Assembly: GCA_002368155.1 (NCBI GenBank)
Contig: AP018180.1
Coordinates: 3,164,719 to 3,228,718 of the forward strand
DNA: 64,000 nt
Direction: 5' to 3'
From: Nostoc carneum NIES-2107
GTDB taxonomy: Bacteria; Cyanobacteriota; Cyanobacteriia; Cyanobacteriales; Nostocaceae
In this document: one piece after another, positions 17,206-26,344 of the stretch
How the letters are laid out: each line of letters opens with the position of its first letter
Position numbering within the stretch: position 1 is the first letter of the stretch
Notes under the pieces: model-generated
Database searches by the model: none
The model's input: the letters and a program-made list of their open reading frames with translations, nothing else
Told to the model about the DNA's origin: nothing
Program-made: the position numbers and the translations under genes

Positions 17206-17505
17206 ATGAGAATCTCCTTTGAACGCACAGGCGGCTTTGCTGGAATTAGCAAGAAAACAACTGTTGATACCGCTAATCTCCCGCCTCATGAAGCAAACGA
17301 ACTCCCCCGACTAGTGGAAGCTGCTGGTTTATTTAACTTACCTGAAAAAATTACTTCACCTAATCCCCAAGCGGATCGCTTTCAGTATAAGTTGACAGTA
17401 GAAGACCAAGGTAAGCAACATACTGTTACCGTTAGTGAGGCCGCCTTACCCGGAACTTTAAGACCCCTGATTGAATGGCTGAATCAAGTAGCCAAGCGTT
17501 CTTAG
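17206..17505 (+). CDS. Emfourin-type protealysin inhibitor
   Basis: A 99-residue protein beginning MRISFERTGGFAGISKKTTV, with LPPHEANELPRLVEAAGLF in the middle and DRFQYKLTVEDQGKQHTVTV then ALPGTLRPLIEWL near the end. This matches emfourin (M4in), the slow tight-binding inhibitor encoded beside protealysin genes. The adjacency to an M4 protease strongly supports the call. GGAG lies eight bases before the ATG. A terminator separates it from the protease gene, so it may have its own promoter or depend on read-through. It should bind and block the neighbouring protease in the cytoplasm. Confidence 0.88.
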   Translation: MRISFERTGGFAGISKKTTVDTANLPPHEANELPRLVEAAGLFNLPEKITSPNPQADRFQYKLTVEDQGKQHTVTVSEAALPGTLRPLIEWLNQVAKRS

Positions 17506-17533
17506 GGACTTTCAAGTAAAAACTTTGTAGGTA

Positions 17534-17600
17534 GGGGGCAGGGAGCAGGGAGCAGGGAGCAGGGAGCAGGGAGCAGGGAGCAGGGAGCAGGGAGCAGGGG
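17534..17600. repeat. GGGAGCA tandem heptamer, about nine units
   Basis: A perfect heptamer array starting in GGGGGCAGGGAGCA and ending before GGGGAGAGAAATAG. It lies between the inhibitor gene and the cobalamin-binding gene. Confidence 0.9.
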
Positions 17601-17655
17601 AGAGAAATAGCCAGTAAGGTGGAATAGCACCTAATTTAAATAAACATTGCTGCTC

Positions 17656-17688
17656 AGACCCCCGACTTTTTCAAAAAGTCGGGGGTCT
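17656..17688. repeat. 33-bp palindrome, copy 1
   Basis: AGACCCCCGACTTTTT and its exact complement flank a single C (16-bp stem). Near-identical copies are at 41017 and 59223. It lies 40 bases after the stop of the minus-strand gene at 17728 and may end that transcript. Confidence 0.88.
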
Positions 17689-17727
17689 AAATGCCGCTAA
17701 AGTAAGTGCCATTCAACCCTTGTATGC

Positions 17728-18687
17728 TTAACTTCTGGATAAAACCATCACTTCATCAGTTGTTAAAGCTTCCCAGGCTGTGCCTTTGTAGCCATAATCA
17801 AAAATTTCGGGATGCAACATTTCTGCCAAAATTTCTAGGGAATCTACTAGCCTTGGACCTGGACGGTTAAAATAGGCATTCCCATCGGTAATGTAGACTC
17901 TACCAGTTTGGGCAGCATGAAGTTGTTGCCATTCGGAACTTTGAGTTAATAACTGTGCTTCTTGGCGAGTGCGTTCTAAATCCCAACCGCAAGGCATAAA
18001 GATAATGATATCGGGATTGCTGGCTATGAGTGTTTCCCAAGGTAAAACAGCTGATGGTTGACCTGGGGAACTAAACAGCGTTTGCCCACCTGCCAAGTTA
18101 ACTAATTCCGGAATCCAATTAGCCGCTGTCATCAACGGATCGATCCATTCAATGCAAGCAACTGTAGGCACTTCTGTTAAAGAGAGTCCTTGGATTTTCT
18201 GTTGACAAATTTTGACCCGAGCTTCTAGGTTTTCTATTAACTTCACTGAGTCTACCTGGAAGATATTACCGATGTGCTCAATATCGTTCCAAATATCTTG
18301 CAGCACGTTGGGTTGCAGAGAAATAATTTGGGGTGAACTGTCGATGAGACTGGCAACTGCTTTTTCTACATCTTCGAGGCTAACTGCACAGACATCACAC
18401 TGGTCTTGAGTCACAATATGAGTGGGCCGTAATTGCTCTAAAACCTCCGTATTAACTTCATAGATGCTGAGAGCTGATTGTAGTAAATCATTCACCTCAT
18501 CGTGAATTTTCCGGCTGGAGGCATTAGTATTGATCCGGGCTGCGGTACAAATGGGGCGATCCTGAATCTCTGGGGGATAATCACATTCGTGCGATCGCCC
18601 CACAATTGCGTTACTCAAACCCAGTGCTGCTAAAATCTCTGTTCCACTTGGAATGAGAGAGACAATTCTGACGCTGCTATCTTTCAT
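17728..18687 (-). CDS. Cobalamin-binding (BtuF-like) protein without signal peptide
   Basis: The 319-residue protein has the periplasmic-binding-protein fold of the BtuF/FecB group: VRIVSLIPSGTEILAALGL at the start, the GRSHECDYPPE motif (31-41), THIVTQDQCDVCAVS near 89-103, and NPDIIIFMPCGWDLERT in the second lobe. This subgroup is usually annotated as cobalamin-binding protein. It begins MKDSSVRIVSLIPS with no signal peptide or lipobox, so it is probably cytoplasmic. No BtuCD transporter genes are near. It may buffer or traffic a corrinoid inside the cell. The binding specificity is inferred from family only. Confidence 0.8.
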   Translation of the reverse strand: MKDSSVRIVSLIPSGTEILAALGLSNAIVGRSHECDYPPEIQDRPICTAARINTNASSRKIHDEVNDLLQSALSIYEVNTEVLEQLRPTHIVTQDQCDVCAVSLEDVEKAVASLIDSSPQIISLQPNVLQDIWNDIEHIGNIFQVDSVKLIENLEARVKICQQKIQGLSLTEVPTVACIEWIDPLMTAANWIPELVNLAGGQTLFSSPGQPSAVLPWETLIASNPDIIIFMPCGWDLERTRQEAQLLTQSSEWQQLHAAQTGRVYITDGNAYFNRPGPRLVDSLEILAEMLHPEIFDYGYKGTAWEALTTDEVMVLSRS

Positions 18688-19913
18688 TGCTCCACCTCTG
18701 TAACAGCTGCTCTAATCATAATTGTCGCAAAATTTGTGACCTAGCGTATCTCTCTAGAAGAATACACTGGCTTTTCAAGGATTTTTTTCGCAAAAATTAG
18801 CAATAACTTGAATAACAAGCATCAGGAGAATTTCAGCAACCAATTTGCAACATTTTGTAAATTTCGCAGCCCCAAAAAACTAGACTCTTCTCGCTGCACT
18901 CTGAATTTCTCTAGCAAAACAAAATCAGCGAGTTAGCGCCATTCCACCCCAGAATGTAAAGTTTTATGAAGATACGGAAAACCAAACGAGAACAAAGTTG
19001 ATTCTTGTTTTATTTCATGTTCTTAATATATTTTATAGATAATTGTTAACTTACTTGTAAGTATATGTACTAGCTGGATGAAATTTCATGAGTTGAATGC
19101 ATATATAAAGTGTGGGTTTCATCGCTTCATGCTTAAAAATTTATCAATAGATGTAGTGTTCTTGAATTTATTCTTAAATAATGCTAATTGTGTAAAAACC
19201 GTATTTCATCTCCTAAGATGCGTAATAGCGGGTCATTAATAGACATCGCTTCCAAAGTGGCAATCATTGCGATCGCTAAGATAGGAGATGAGGTTTGCAG
19301 CTTAGTAGCTCTGAGTTGATTAGCACAGAACTATTTAATAAAAAGTGAGTTACCCATCAAGTTTTGCGGTGGCGCTTGCCTAAGTAAGCGATCGCCAACA
19401 GCATCAATGAATGCTGATAACAAAAAATAACTGTATGCTACACCTAAAGCCACTTATGAGGTGCAGTTATCGTCTTTATTTAATTTGACTGAGCGCCAAA
19501 CCCAAAGTATTGTTTGGCTTAAACAACGTTTTAATGAGTCATATTACATCCTAGAGGAATGATTGTCTATGTAAATCATAATTCTGGCAGGAATGACAGA
19601 TGATGAAATTACGTCTAATGGGAACTGATTACCACAAACTTTGTAATTTTGTCGATAATTATCAAACCACGATTTTTAACAATTATTGAAGCCCTGAAGG
19701 GGAAATAGGCGTTTTTAATTGATATCAGCTCTAAATTGCAAACCTGTTTAACGATACTAGCTCTAGATCGTCACGCTAGAATCACAGAAGTTGATAGTAA
19801 AAAATATACTTTCCGGGTCTGAAAAAACCTGTGAAGTAATTGTATTTATTAAAGATGACTCTACTTTCCCCGTAGAACTCCAAAGCAAAATTATTTCTTA
19901 CGCAGGTTAAAAA
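18688..19913. other. Long decayed gap with gene remnants
   Basis: About 1.2 kb, AT-rich. A short coding-like stretch at about 19431-19562 reads TPKATYEVQLSSLFNLTERQ and then QTQSIVWLKQRFNESYYILEE before a stop; it has no start and no match that I recognise. The last 170 bases look like a broken PAS domain that belongs to the kinase at 19914 (see the next entry). Two HIP1 sites are present. Confidence 0.5.
19780..19913 (+). pseudogene. Broken 5' part of the sensor kinase (PAS remnant)
   Basis: Read in the frame of the downstream kinase, this stretch gives KTCEVIVFIKDDSTFPVELQ, then SKIISYAG, a TAA stop at about 19907-19909, a Lys codon and then MHVVAARDITEAKQ. A PAS/PAC domain normally runs continuously through this point (pVElqskxIxyxGrxxhVVAaRDITE). 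The stop replaces a conserved turn. Farther upstream no frame is kept open. Confidence 0.6.
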
Positions 19914-21644
19914 ATGCATGTGGTGGCAGCTAGAGATATTACAGAAGCCAAGCAGTCCCAGGGAGCTTTGCAAACTCGAGAACATGCTCGCCGAAAACAA
20001 AGTCAAACGCTGGTACAACTAGCGAGAAGTAAAACATTCCAACAAGGTAATCTCAATGCAGCATTCCAAGAGATTACAGAAGCTGCTGCTCGCACGCTCA
20101 CTGTGCAGCGAGTAGGTGTATGGTTATACAATGAAGACCATTCAACGTTAGAATGTATTGATTTATACGACCTGAGAACCAAAGAGCATACCTACGGCTT
20201 GTCGCTTTTGAAGGCGAATTACCCTGATTATTTCCAAGCTTTGTCAGAGGAACGCAGTATTGCCGCAGATGATGCTATCAACGACATGAGAACTCAAGAA
20301 TTATCCCAGTCTTATTTATCTGTATTGGGTATTGGGTCTTTGTTGAATGCACCAATTTGGCTAGGAGGTCGGTTAGTAGGAGTGGTCTCTCACGAGCATT
20401 TAGGCGAGATTCGCCAATGGACTTTGGAAGAAGAGAATTTTGCAGGTTCAATGGCAGATTTTGTCAGCCTAGCGATAGAAGCCAGTGAGCGTAACGCCGC
20501 AGAGTCCGCACTGCGCCAGAGCGAAGCCCAATTCCGAGCGATTTTTGAGTGTTCCTCAATCGGTATTGGACTTATAGACATGAAAGTAGAATTAGTGGAT
20601 GCTAATCCAGCACTATGCCAGATGCTAGGTTACAGCCGTGAAGAACTATTTGGGCAGCGGTTTACAAATTATATTTCTCAACACAAGGGAGATTTAGAGC
20701 TGTTTGGACAACTTGTTTCAGGCATTCATAAAAATCCAGAACAGCTGACGGAAAGACATAGAATTGAGATGGAAAGACTCTTCCTTCATAAAGAAGGAGG
20801 GTTAGTTTGGACTCATTTGTCTGTTTCAGTGATCCGTGACAGCTACGGTAACCCTGAGTTTTTCTTAGCTATTGTTGAAGATATTACCGAACGCAAGCAA
20901 ACTGAGTTAAAACTGCGCGCCTCGCAAGCAGCCGCAGAAGCAGGGAGTCGTGCCAAAAGTGAATTTTTAGCGACCATGAGCCATGAACTGCGAACACCCC
21001 TAAACGCAATTATGGGTTTATCGCAATTGTTGCAGCAAGAAATGGTCGGCCCGCTCAATGAAAAGCAGCAAGAATATATAAGTTGTGTATATAGCAGTGG
21101 TCAACATCTTTTAGCCCTAATCAACGATATTTTGGATCTATCTAAGGTAGAAGCAGGGAAAGAAGAACTGTTTCAGTTACCTTTGTTAGTTAGAGATGTA
21201 TGTAATTATGTGATATCTACAGTATCAGACCAAGCTGCGTATAAAGGATTGCAACTGACCAACGAAATTGACTCAGAAGCCGAGATTTTTATTGGAGATG
21301 AGCGGCGAGTCAAGCAAATGCTACTCAATCTACTGACAAATGCAATTAAATTTACATCAGCAGGTACGGTATCCTTAGAAGTGAAAAAAGTCAGTAATGG
21401 TATTACCTTTACTGTTGCCGATACTGGTATAGGAATTGACCCTAATAACTTTCAATTTCTCTTTGAACCATTTAAACAGCTTGATAGCCGCTTAAATCGG
21501 CAGTATGAAGGTACGGGTTTGGGTCTAGCCTTAACGCGCAAATTAGCACGTTTGCATGGTGGCGATGTCACAGTGGAATCGGCTTTGGGCCAAGGAAGTC
21601 GGTTTACGTTGTTTCTGCCAGATCAACCTTATAGCGGTTCGTAA
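19914..21644 (+). CDS. Soluble GAF-PAS histidine kinase, N-terminally truncated
   Basis: The 576-residue protein starts in the last strand of a PAC motif (MHVVAARDITEAKQ), followed by GAF (about 35-190), PAS/PAC (about 203-330), and a kinase core with H-box FLATMSHELRTPLNAI (His357), N-box LLNLLTNAIKF (Asn476), VADTGIGI, FEPF and EGTGLGLAL. It has no membrane helix. The start is probably not the original one: the PAS sequence continues upstream across an in-frame TAA. The remaining GAF and PAS sensors and the whole catalytic part are intact, so it may still work if translated from 19914, although no clear ribosome site precedes that ATG. No regulator gene is adjacent. Confidence 0.8.
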   Translation: MHVVAARDITEAKQSQGALQTREHARRKQSQTLVQLARSKTFQQGNLNAAFQEITEAAARTLTVQRVGVWLYNEDHSTLECIDLYDLRTKEHTYGLSLLKANYPDYFQALSEERSIAADDAINDMRTQELSQSYLSVLGIGSLLNAPIWLGGRLVGVVSHEHLGEIRQWTLEEENFAGSMADFVSLAIEASERNAAESALRQSEAQFRAIFECSSIGIGLIDMKVELVDANPALCQMLGYSREELFGQRFTNYISQHKGDLELFGQLVSGIHKNPEQLTERHRIEMERLFLHKEGGLVWTHLSVSVIRDSYGNPEFFLAIVEDITERKQTELKLRASQAAAEAGSRAKSEFLATMSHELRTPLNAIMGLSQLLQQEMVGPLNEKQQEYISCVYSSGQHLLALINDILDLSKVEAGKEELFQLPLLVRDVCNYVISTVSDQAAYKGLQLTNEIDSEAEIFIGDERRVKQMLLNLLTNAIKFTSAGTVSLEVKKVSNGITFTVADTGIGIDPNNFQFLFEPFKQLDSRLNRQYEGTGLGLALTRKLARLHGGDVTVESALGQGSRFTLFLPDQPYSGS

Positions 21645-21742
21645 TGGGTAATTGATGATTACGAAAGTAAGCGGTAGATTGGGCAAGAACGAACTGTAGG
21701 CTTAAAGCTCAAGATTTCGTAGTGCTTAGCCTAATTTTTGTC

Positions 21743-21767
21743 AAAAAAAGCCCCCCTAGTGGGTGGC
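21743..21767 (-). terminator. Terminator of glnA
   Basis: Read on the minus strand: GCCACCC, loop ACTA, GGGGGGC (six pairs with one mismatch), then seven T. It starts 80 bases after the glnA stop. Confidence 0.7.
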
Positions 21768-21796
21768 AAAAAATTATCAGTACAGCTTGAAGTTGT

Positions 21797-21822
21797 GTAG
21801 TAAGCAGCAAAGTGCTTACTAC
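21797..21822. repeat. Intergenic hairpin beside glnA
   Basis: GTAGTAAGCA and TGCTTACTAC form a perfect 10-bp stem with loop GCAAAG. It has no T-run. It lies 25 bases after the glnA stop, before the terminator. Confidence 0.6.
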
Positions 21823-21846
21823 GTACAAAACTACTAGCGATCGCAA

Positions 21847-23262
21847 TTAGCAATCGTAGTATAGGTAAAATTCGTAGGGATGAGGACGTAGTTGTAGCTG
21901 CTTAACTTCGTTAACTAGCTTGTACTCGATCCAGTTTTGGATAAAGTCTTCTGTGAATACACCGCTTTCAGTCAAGAAGGCGTGATCGTTTTCCAGAGCT
22001 TCTAATGCCAGTTCTAAAGAACCAGGAGTAGAAGGAACTTTTGCTAGTTCTTCTGGAGAGAGTTCATAGATATTTCTGTCTAAGGGTTCACCAGGATGGA
22101 TTTTATTTTTGATACCATCAATACCAGCACAAAGCATAGCAGCAAATGCTAAGTAAGGGTTAGAGGTAGCATCTGGGCAACGGAACTCTAAACGCTTAGC
22201 TTTGGGGTTAGAACCAGATAGAGGAATCCGCACAGAAGCAGAACGGTTACCTTGGGAGTAAGCCAAGTTAACAGGTGCTTCATAACCAGGTACTAAGCGC
22301 TTGTAAGAGTTGGTAGTGGGGTTTGTAATGCCCAACAATGCTGGTGCGTGTTTGAGGATACCACCGATGTAATACAGTGCCATGTCACTCAAACCAGCAT
22401 ACTTATCACCACCAAATAGAGGTTTGCCATCCTTCCAAATAGACTGGTGACAGTGCATCCCCGAACCATTATCACCAAAAATTGGTTTTGGCATAAAGGT
22501 AACGGTTCTACCATATTTCTTGGCAACGTTCTTGATGACATACTTGTAAGTCATCAACCAGTCAGCAGCTTCGATGAGCTTACCAAAGCGGAAACCCAAT
22601 TCGCACTGACCACCAGTGGCAACTTCATGGTGTTGTTTTTCAATGGGTACGCCGCAAGCTGCCATCGTCAGCAGCATTTCTGTACGCATATCCTGGAAAG
22701 TATCGGTAGGCGCAACTGGGAAGTAACCTTCTTTGAAGCGTGGTTTGTAAGCGAGGTTAGGGCCTTCATCTTTACCAGAATTCCAACGACCTTCTACGGA
22801 GTCTACGTAGTAATAACCTGAGTTGGCAGTTTGGTCAAAACGGGCATCGTCAAAGATAAAGAACTCAGCTTCTGGGCCAAAGAAAGCTGTGTCACCAAGG
22901 CCAGTAGAAACTAAATAGTCTATGGCTTTTTGGGCAATCACGCGGGGACAACGGTTATACCATTCGCCTGTGCGAGGTTCTTTAATGCTACAAATTATAC
23001 TTAGAGTTGGCTCTTTCATGAATGGGTCGATCCAGGCAGTGTTTGGATCTAAAACCATTGTCATGTCTGATTCTTCGATGCCTTTCCAACCCCGAATACT
23101 GGAACCGTCGAAAGGTACGCCATCAGAGAATGAACTTTCATCGATTTGGTTGTAGTACACGGTTAGGTGCTGCCATGTCCCTGGTGTATCGATGAATTTC
23201 AGATCAATCATCTGAATTTTTTGGTCTTGAATCAATTTCAAGACTTCTTGTGGGGTTGTCAT
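21847..23262 (-). CDS. glnA: Glutamine synthetase type I
   Basis: The 471-residue enzyme makes glutamine from glutamate, ammonia and ATP, the entry point of nitrogen assimilation (GS-GOGAT). Family motifs are present: [16 protein letters not shown] near 52-67, [11 protein letters not shown], the ATP-binding segment [18 protein letters not shown] and [18 protein letters not shown] Tyr adenylylation-site region (NIYELSPEE) is present, although cyanobacteria control GS mainly through small inactivating factors. An NtcA box 126 bases upstream shows activation under nitrogen limitation. No gene for such an inactivating factor is visible in the 200 bases downstream. Confidence 0.98.
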   Translation of the reverse strand: MTTPQEVLKLIQDQKIQMIDLKFIDTPGTWQHLTVYYNQIDESSFSDGVPFDGSSIRGWKGIEESDMTMVLDPNTAWIDPFMKEPTLSIICSIKEPRTGEWYNRCPRVIAQKAIDYLVSTGLGDTAFFGPEAEFFIFDDARFDQTANSGYYYVDSVEGRWNSGKDEGPNLAYKPRFKEGYFPVAPTDTFQDMRTEMLLTMAACGVPIEKQHHEVATGGQCELGFRFGKLIEAADWLMTYKYVIKNVAKKYGRTVTFMPKPIFGDNGSGMHCHQSIWKDGKPLFGGDKYAGLSDMALYYIGGILKHAPALLGITNPTTNSYKRLVPGYEAPVNLAYSQGNRSASVRIPLSGSNPKAKRLEFRCPDATSNPYLAFAAMLCAGIDGIKNKIHPGEPLDRNIYELSPEELAKVPSTPGSLELALEALENDHAFLTESGVFTEDFIQNWIEYKLVNEVKQLQLRPHPYEFYLYYDC

Positions 23263-23620
23263 TGTTACTCCTTCTCTGCCAATTAAATAAACTCAAACTA
23301 GAATCTTTAAACCACGCTGACCCTGCTGAGATGAACCCAATTGTGACACACCTGGAATATCCTAAGGATATGACATTAGGAATTTTTGTAGTCTTTGTTA
23401 CAGATTATCCAGTTTATAGCTTCTATTAACCTTTGCCTCATACCTGTACAAAAATCGAACATACCATCTCAGAGGGGTCAACTTTGGCATAGAATCCTTA
23501 AATAGCGGGTAGATTTTTTTGTGCCGATTCTATATTCTAATTGGCACAAAAAATGACTGGTGCATGAAGCAGCCAAATTAATATCAAACCATAGATAGTT
23601 AATGATTGGGAGAAATCGGA
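23263..23620. other. Divergent promoter region of glnA and apcF
   Basis: It holds the NtcA-dependent glnA promoter at 23365-23401. The apcF promoter must lie between about 23420 and 23600; I could not pick a convincing -10/-35 pair for it. Confidence 0.6.
23365..23401 (-). promoter_or_regulatory. NtcA-activated promoter of glnA
   Basis: On the minus strand GTAACAAAGACTAC (23401-23388) fits the NtcA consensus GTA-N8-TAC exactly. A -10 box TATCCT follows at 23370-23365, 17 bases beyond the site, the spacing normal for NtcA-activated promoters. As I recall, the site is the same as in the glnA promoter of Anabaena PCC 7120. Confidence 0.9.
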
Positions 23621-24130
23621 ATGCGCGATGCAGTAACAAGTTTAATTAAGAATTATGACGTAGTTGGTCGGTATTTTGACCGGGATGCACTCGACAGCCT
23701 TAAATCCTATTTTGCAAGTGGTACCGCACGTATCCAAGCTGCGGCAACAATCAATTCTAATGCGGCTGCAATTGTCAAGCAGTCTGGTTCTCAATTATTT
23801 GATGAACTACCAGAATTGATTCGTCCTAGCGGCAATGCTTATACAACTCGTCGTTATGCTGCTTGTTTGCGGGATTTAGATTACTACTTGCGCTACGCTA
23901 CTTATGCTTTGGTTGCTGGTAACACCAATGTCTTAGATGAGCGGGTTCTGCAAGGGCTAAGAGAAACTTACAATTCTTTGGGAGTCCCCATCGGCCCTAC
24001 AGTACGTGGTGTGCAGATTATGAAGGAAATTGTTAAGGCACAAGTAGCAGCAGCAGGTGTTACTAATACCGCTTTTGTAGATGAACCTTTTGACCATATC
24101 AGTCGTGAATTAAGCGAAAACAATATCTAG
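23621..24130 (+). CDS. apcF: Allophycocyanin core subunit beta-18 (ApcF)
   Basis: I start at the ATG at 23621, which gives 169 residues beginning MRDAVTSLIKNYDVVGRYFD, the usual ApcF length; the frame continues to a TTG upstream that would add five residues. The bilin-binding cysteine is Cys82 in RRYAACLRDLDYYLRY. The sequence fits the beta-like subunit that replaces one ApcB in the terminal emitter trimer of the phycobilisome core, next to ApcE, and passes energy to photosystem II. It is a single gene, divergent from glnA and separated from other apc genes, as usual for apcF. Confidence 0.93.
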   Translation: MRDAVTSLIKNYDVVGRYFDRDALDSLKSYFASGTARIQAAATINSNAAAIVKQSGSQLFDELPELIRPSGNAYTTRRYAACLRDLDYYLRYATYALVAGNTNVLDERVLQGLRETYNSLGVPIGPTVRGVQIMKEIVKAQVAAAGVTNTAFVDEPFDHISRELSENNI

Positions 24131-24622
24131 ATATTTGGGGCAGGACAAATGTCCAACCCCTCAAAATATCAACAGCAAACCTCCTTTAGAGGCAGCTAAA
24201 TTGAGGAATGTGGGTTAAATAACCTGCAATATTTGTAGGGTGCGTTAGGTGAGTGATTAATCAACAATCTGGGGTCGTGAGGTGACGATTTCGCACTTGG
24301 CACTTTACATCAAAAGTTTTGCATTTTATTTGATCTACATTCCTTTAGCAATTCGCTTTTTGCTAGTGCATAAAATCCAATAAATTATCAATTTAAAAAT
24401 AAAATTTAATATTTCCCAGGTTGGATTTACATCCCTTTTAGTGAATGCATAATCTTGGTAAAAGGTTCAAATAATTATTGATTTGTCAATGAGCAATTGT
24501 GCTAAAAATTTTGAGGGATATGCCCTCAACTGTGAATATGACTTTATCTGTTCAGAGGCGATCGCTTCATATTAATTCACAAACCCTCCTCAGCAGTTCA
24601 CAGTCATATTCAGTAACAAAAA
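24131..24622. other. Gap between apcF and a hypothetical gene
   Basis: No gene seen. It contains an imperfect inverted pair, GTGAATATGACT near 24532 and AGTCATATTCAG near 24609, and a HIP1 site at about 24560. The two genes converge here. Confidence 0.45.
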
Positions 24623-25102
24623 TTAGTAATATTCGATTAGCATTGGTTCCTCAGGGACAAAACGCGAAACGAGGTTAGTTTTTTTACCTAAAGGTTTAAA
24701 AGCAGCGATCGCAATTGGAGTCTTAAGCTTTGTTAACTCTTGAATTTCCCAAAAAACTGCCCACCGGGGTTTATCAGCTGTAGTCGATGGCGGCAGAAAC
24801 TTTGATTTACCTGCATATCTGCCATTGCGAGAATTTGCATGACCAATATATAAACCTTGCCAAGAAACTTCTGAGTTCAGAGGTTGATCCGCACGGTCAG
24901 AAGCATAAATTAATACTTCTACCGTCTTATCTCCACGTAATTCATCCGCTTTGCGGAAAACTTCAAAAGCCATGCTACCGAAAGCGACTTTGATGATTTC
25001 ATCGCTGAGTTCATTTTCTAGCTTTTCCATTGTGTCTAATGCAGACAGCAAATGCATCTCCGGAACAGATGCCAGAATCGCGAAAGAAGTTGTTTTAGCC
25101 AT
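24623..25102 (-). CDS. Conserved hypothetical protein
   Basis: A soluble 159-residue protein that begins MAKTTSFAILASVPEMHLLS. Distinct stretches are KVAFGSMAFEVFRKADELRG, VEVLIYASDRADQPLNSEV and KPRWAVFWEIQELTKLKTPI. The pattern of alternating strands and helices suggests a compact enzyme-like or nucleotide-binding domain, but I recognise no motif. It has no signal peptide. It stands alone and converges with apcF. The sequence looks well formed and uses normal codons, so a real gene is likely. Confidence 0.75.
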   Translation of the reverse strand: MAKTTSFAILASVPEMHLLSALDTMEKLENELSDEIIKVAFGSMAFEVFRKADELRGDKTVEVLIYASDRADQPLNSEVSWQGLYIGHANSRNGRYAGKSKFLPPSTTADKPRWAVFWEIQELTKLKTPIAIAAFKPLGKKTNLVSRFVPEEPMLIEYY

Positions 25103-25217
25103 GTTCTGTTCCTATTTATGTAACCTTGTAATTATAATTACGTTTTATGCTCACCTTGGTAATTTTGGCAGAATTTAGGCTACTAAGTTAGTAGCCAATA
25201 CGGTAGGCAGAGGAAGC

Positions 25218-25282
25218 AGAGGAGCAGGGAGCAAGGAGAGAATAAATTACCAATGCCCCATGCCCTATGCCCCATGCCCATT
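25218..25282. repeat. Heptamer repeats upstream of tlyA
   Basis: GAGCAGGGAGCAAGG-type units at 25219-25240 and CCCCATGCCCTATGCC-type units at 25254-25280. Confidence 0.7.
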
Positions 25283-25298
25283 TTCCAAACAATAGTCG

Positions 25299-26195
25299 AT
25301 GCCGGAATTGAGTAATTTATTCCTTGGAAGTCCCAAATCCGGCACAATAGAAAATGCTCACGCTCATCTAGTTGATTTTTTGGCTAAACAACGACTCGAC
25401 ACACTCTTAGTAGAATTAGGTTTATGTACTTCTCGCGCCTTAGCACAGCGACTCATCCAGGCGGGAGAAGTCAGCGTGAATCAGCAGGTTGTTGACAAGC
25501 CTGGTACAGAAATAGATATTACATCTCACATTCAGATTAAAGAGCGATCGCGGTTTGTTTCCAGAGGTGGCGAGAAACTAGTTAAAGCCTTAGAAAGCTT
25601 TGCTATTCCTGTTGAAGGGCGCATTTGTATAGATGGGGGGATTTCCACAGGTGGCTTTACCGATTGTCTGCTACAAGCTGGAGCCAAATTAGTTTACGGC
25701 ATTGATGTTGGTTATGGGCAAGTTGACTGGCGCTTGCGAAATGACTCGCGAGTGATTTTGCGAGAACGCACCAACTTACGCCAGCTACAACCAGAGCAAT
25801 TGTACGCTGAGGCTGACCCTATACCTGATTTAGCAGTCGTAGATGTATCGTTTATTTCCTTAGCTAAAATTTTGCCTGCCTTGTGGCAACTCACTCAAGC
25901 TCCCCGTGAAGCAGTATTATTAGTCAAGCCTCAATTTGAAGTTGGCAAATCCCGTGTAGGCAAAAAAGGCGTGGTGCGCGATCCAAACGACCAAGCAGAC
26001 GCGATTTTCCAAGTATTGCAAGTGGCGCAAGTATTAGGTTGGAAATACCAAGGCTTAACTTGGTCACCTATTACCGGGCCAGCAGGAAATATCGAATATC
26101 TTTTATGGTTGAGAATGGACAGCGAAACACCATCGCCTGATTTAGAAGCAATTCAGCAAATCACTAAATCAGCTGTGGCTGATTTGAGGGAATAG
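25299..26195 (+). CDS. tlyA: TlyA-family rRNA 2'-O-methyltransferase
   Basis: An N-terminal S4 RNA-binding domain (QRLDTLLVELGLCTSRALAQ and on) is joined to an FtsJ-like methyltransferase with the SAM loop DGGISTGGFTDCLL and core PDLAVVDVSFISLAK, KPQFEVG. TlyA enzymes methylate 16S and 23S rRNA riboses; the old name hemolysin A is historical. The ATG at 25299 gives 298 residues, but the family usually starts at (M)AKQRLDTLL. An in-frame TTG at 25380 would give exactly that start, so the first 27 residues may be untranslated. It follows a heptamer-repeat tract. Confidence 0.9.
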   Translation: MPELSNLFLGSPKSGTIENAHAHLVDFLAKQRLDTLLVELGLCTSRALAQRLIQAGEVSVNQQVVDKPGTEIDITSHIQIKERSRFVSRGGEKLVKALESFAIPVEGRICIDGGISTGGFTDCLLQAGAKLVYGIDVGYGQVDWRLRNDSRVILRERTNLRQLQPEQLYAEADPIPDLAVVDVSFISLAKILPALWQLTQAPREAVLLVKPQFEVGKSRVGKKGVVRDPNDQADAIFQVLQVAQVLGWKYQGLTWSPITGPAGNIEYLLWLRMDSETPSPDLEAIQQITKSAVADLRE

Positions 26196-26198
26196 GGA

Positions 26199-26344
26199 GA
26201 TTTGGGATTAGGGACTGGGGACTGGGGACTGGGGAGACAAGAGGGAAAAGGGCAAATAAATTTTGACTTTTGAGTACAGACGCGATTAATCGCGTCTCTG
26301 CAACTTTTGACCCTTTACCCTTCACCCTTCACCCTTCACCCTTC
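26199..26344. repeat. Heptamer repeats between tlyA and cp12
   Basis: GGGGACTGGGGACTGG units at 26214-26235 and CCCTTCA heptamers at about 26311-26344, the latter running up to the cp12 stop codon. Confidence 0.75.
26278..26297. repeat. 20-bp perfect palindrome, copy 2
   Basis: Same AGACGCGATTAATCGCGTCT as at 3227 and 63190, followed by CTGCAA as in the 63190 copy. Confidence 0.85.

Noticed and set aside
21645-21846. Gene for a small glutamine synthetase inactivating factor next to glnA
   Set aside because: No open frame of suitable size or sequence; the gap has only hairpins.
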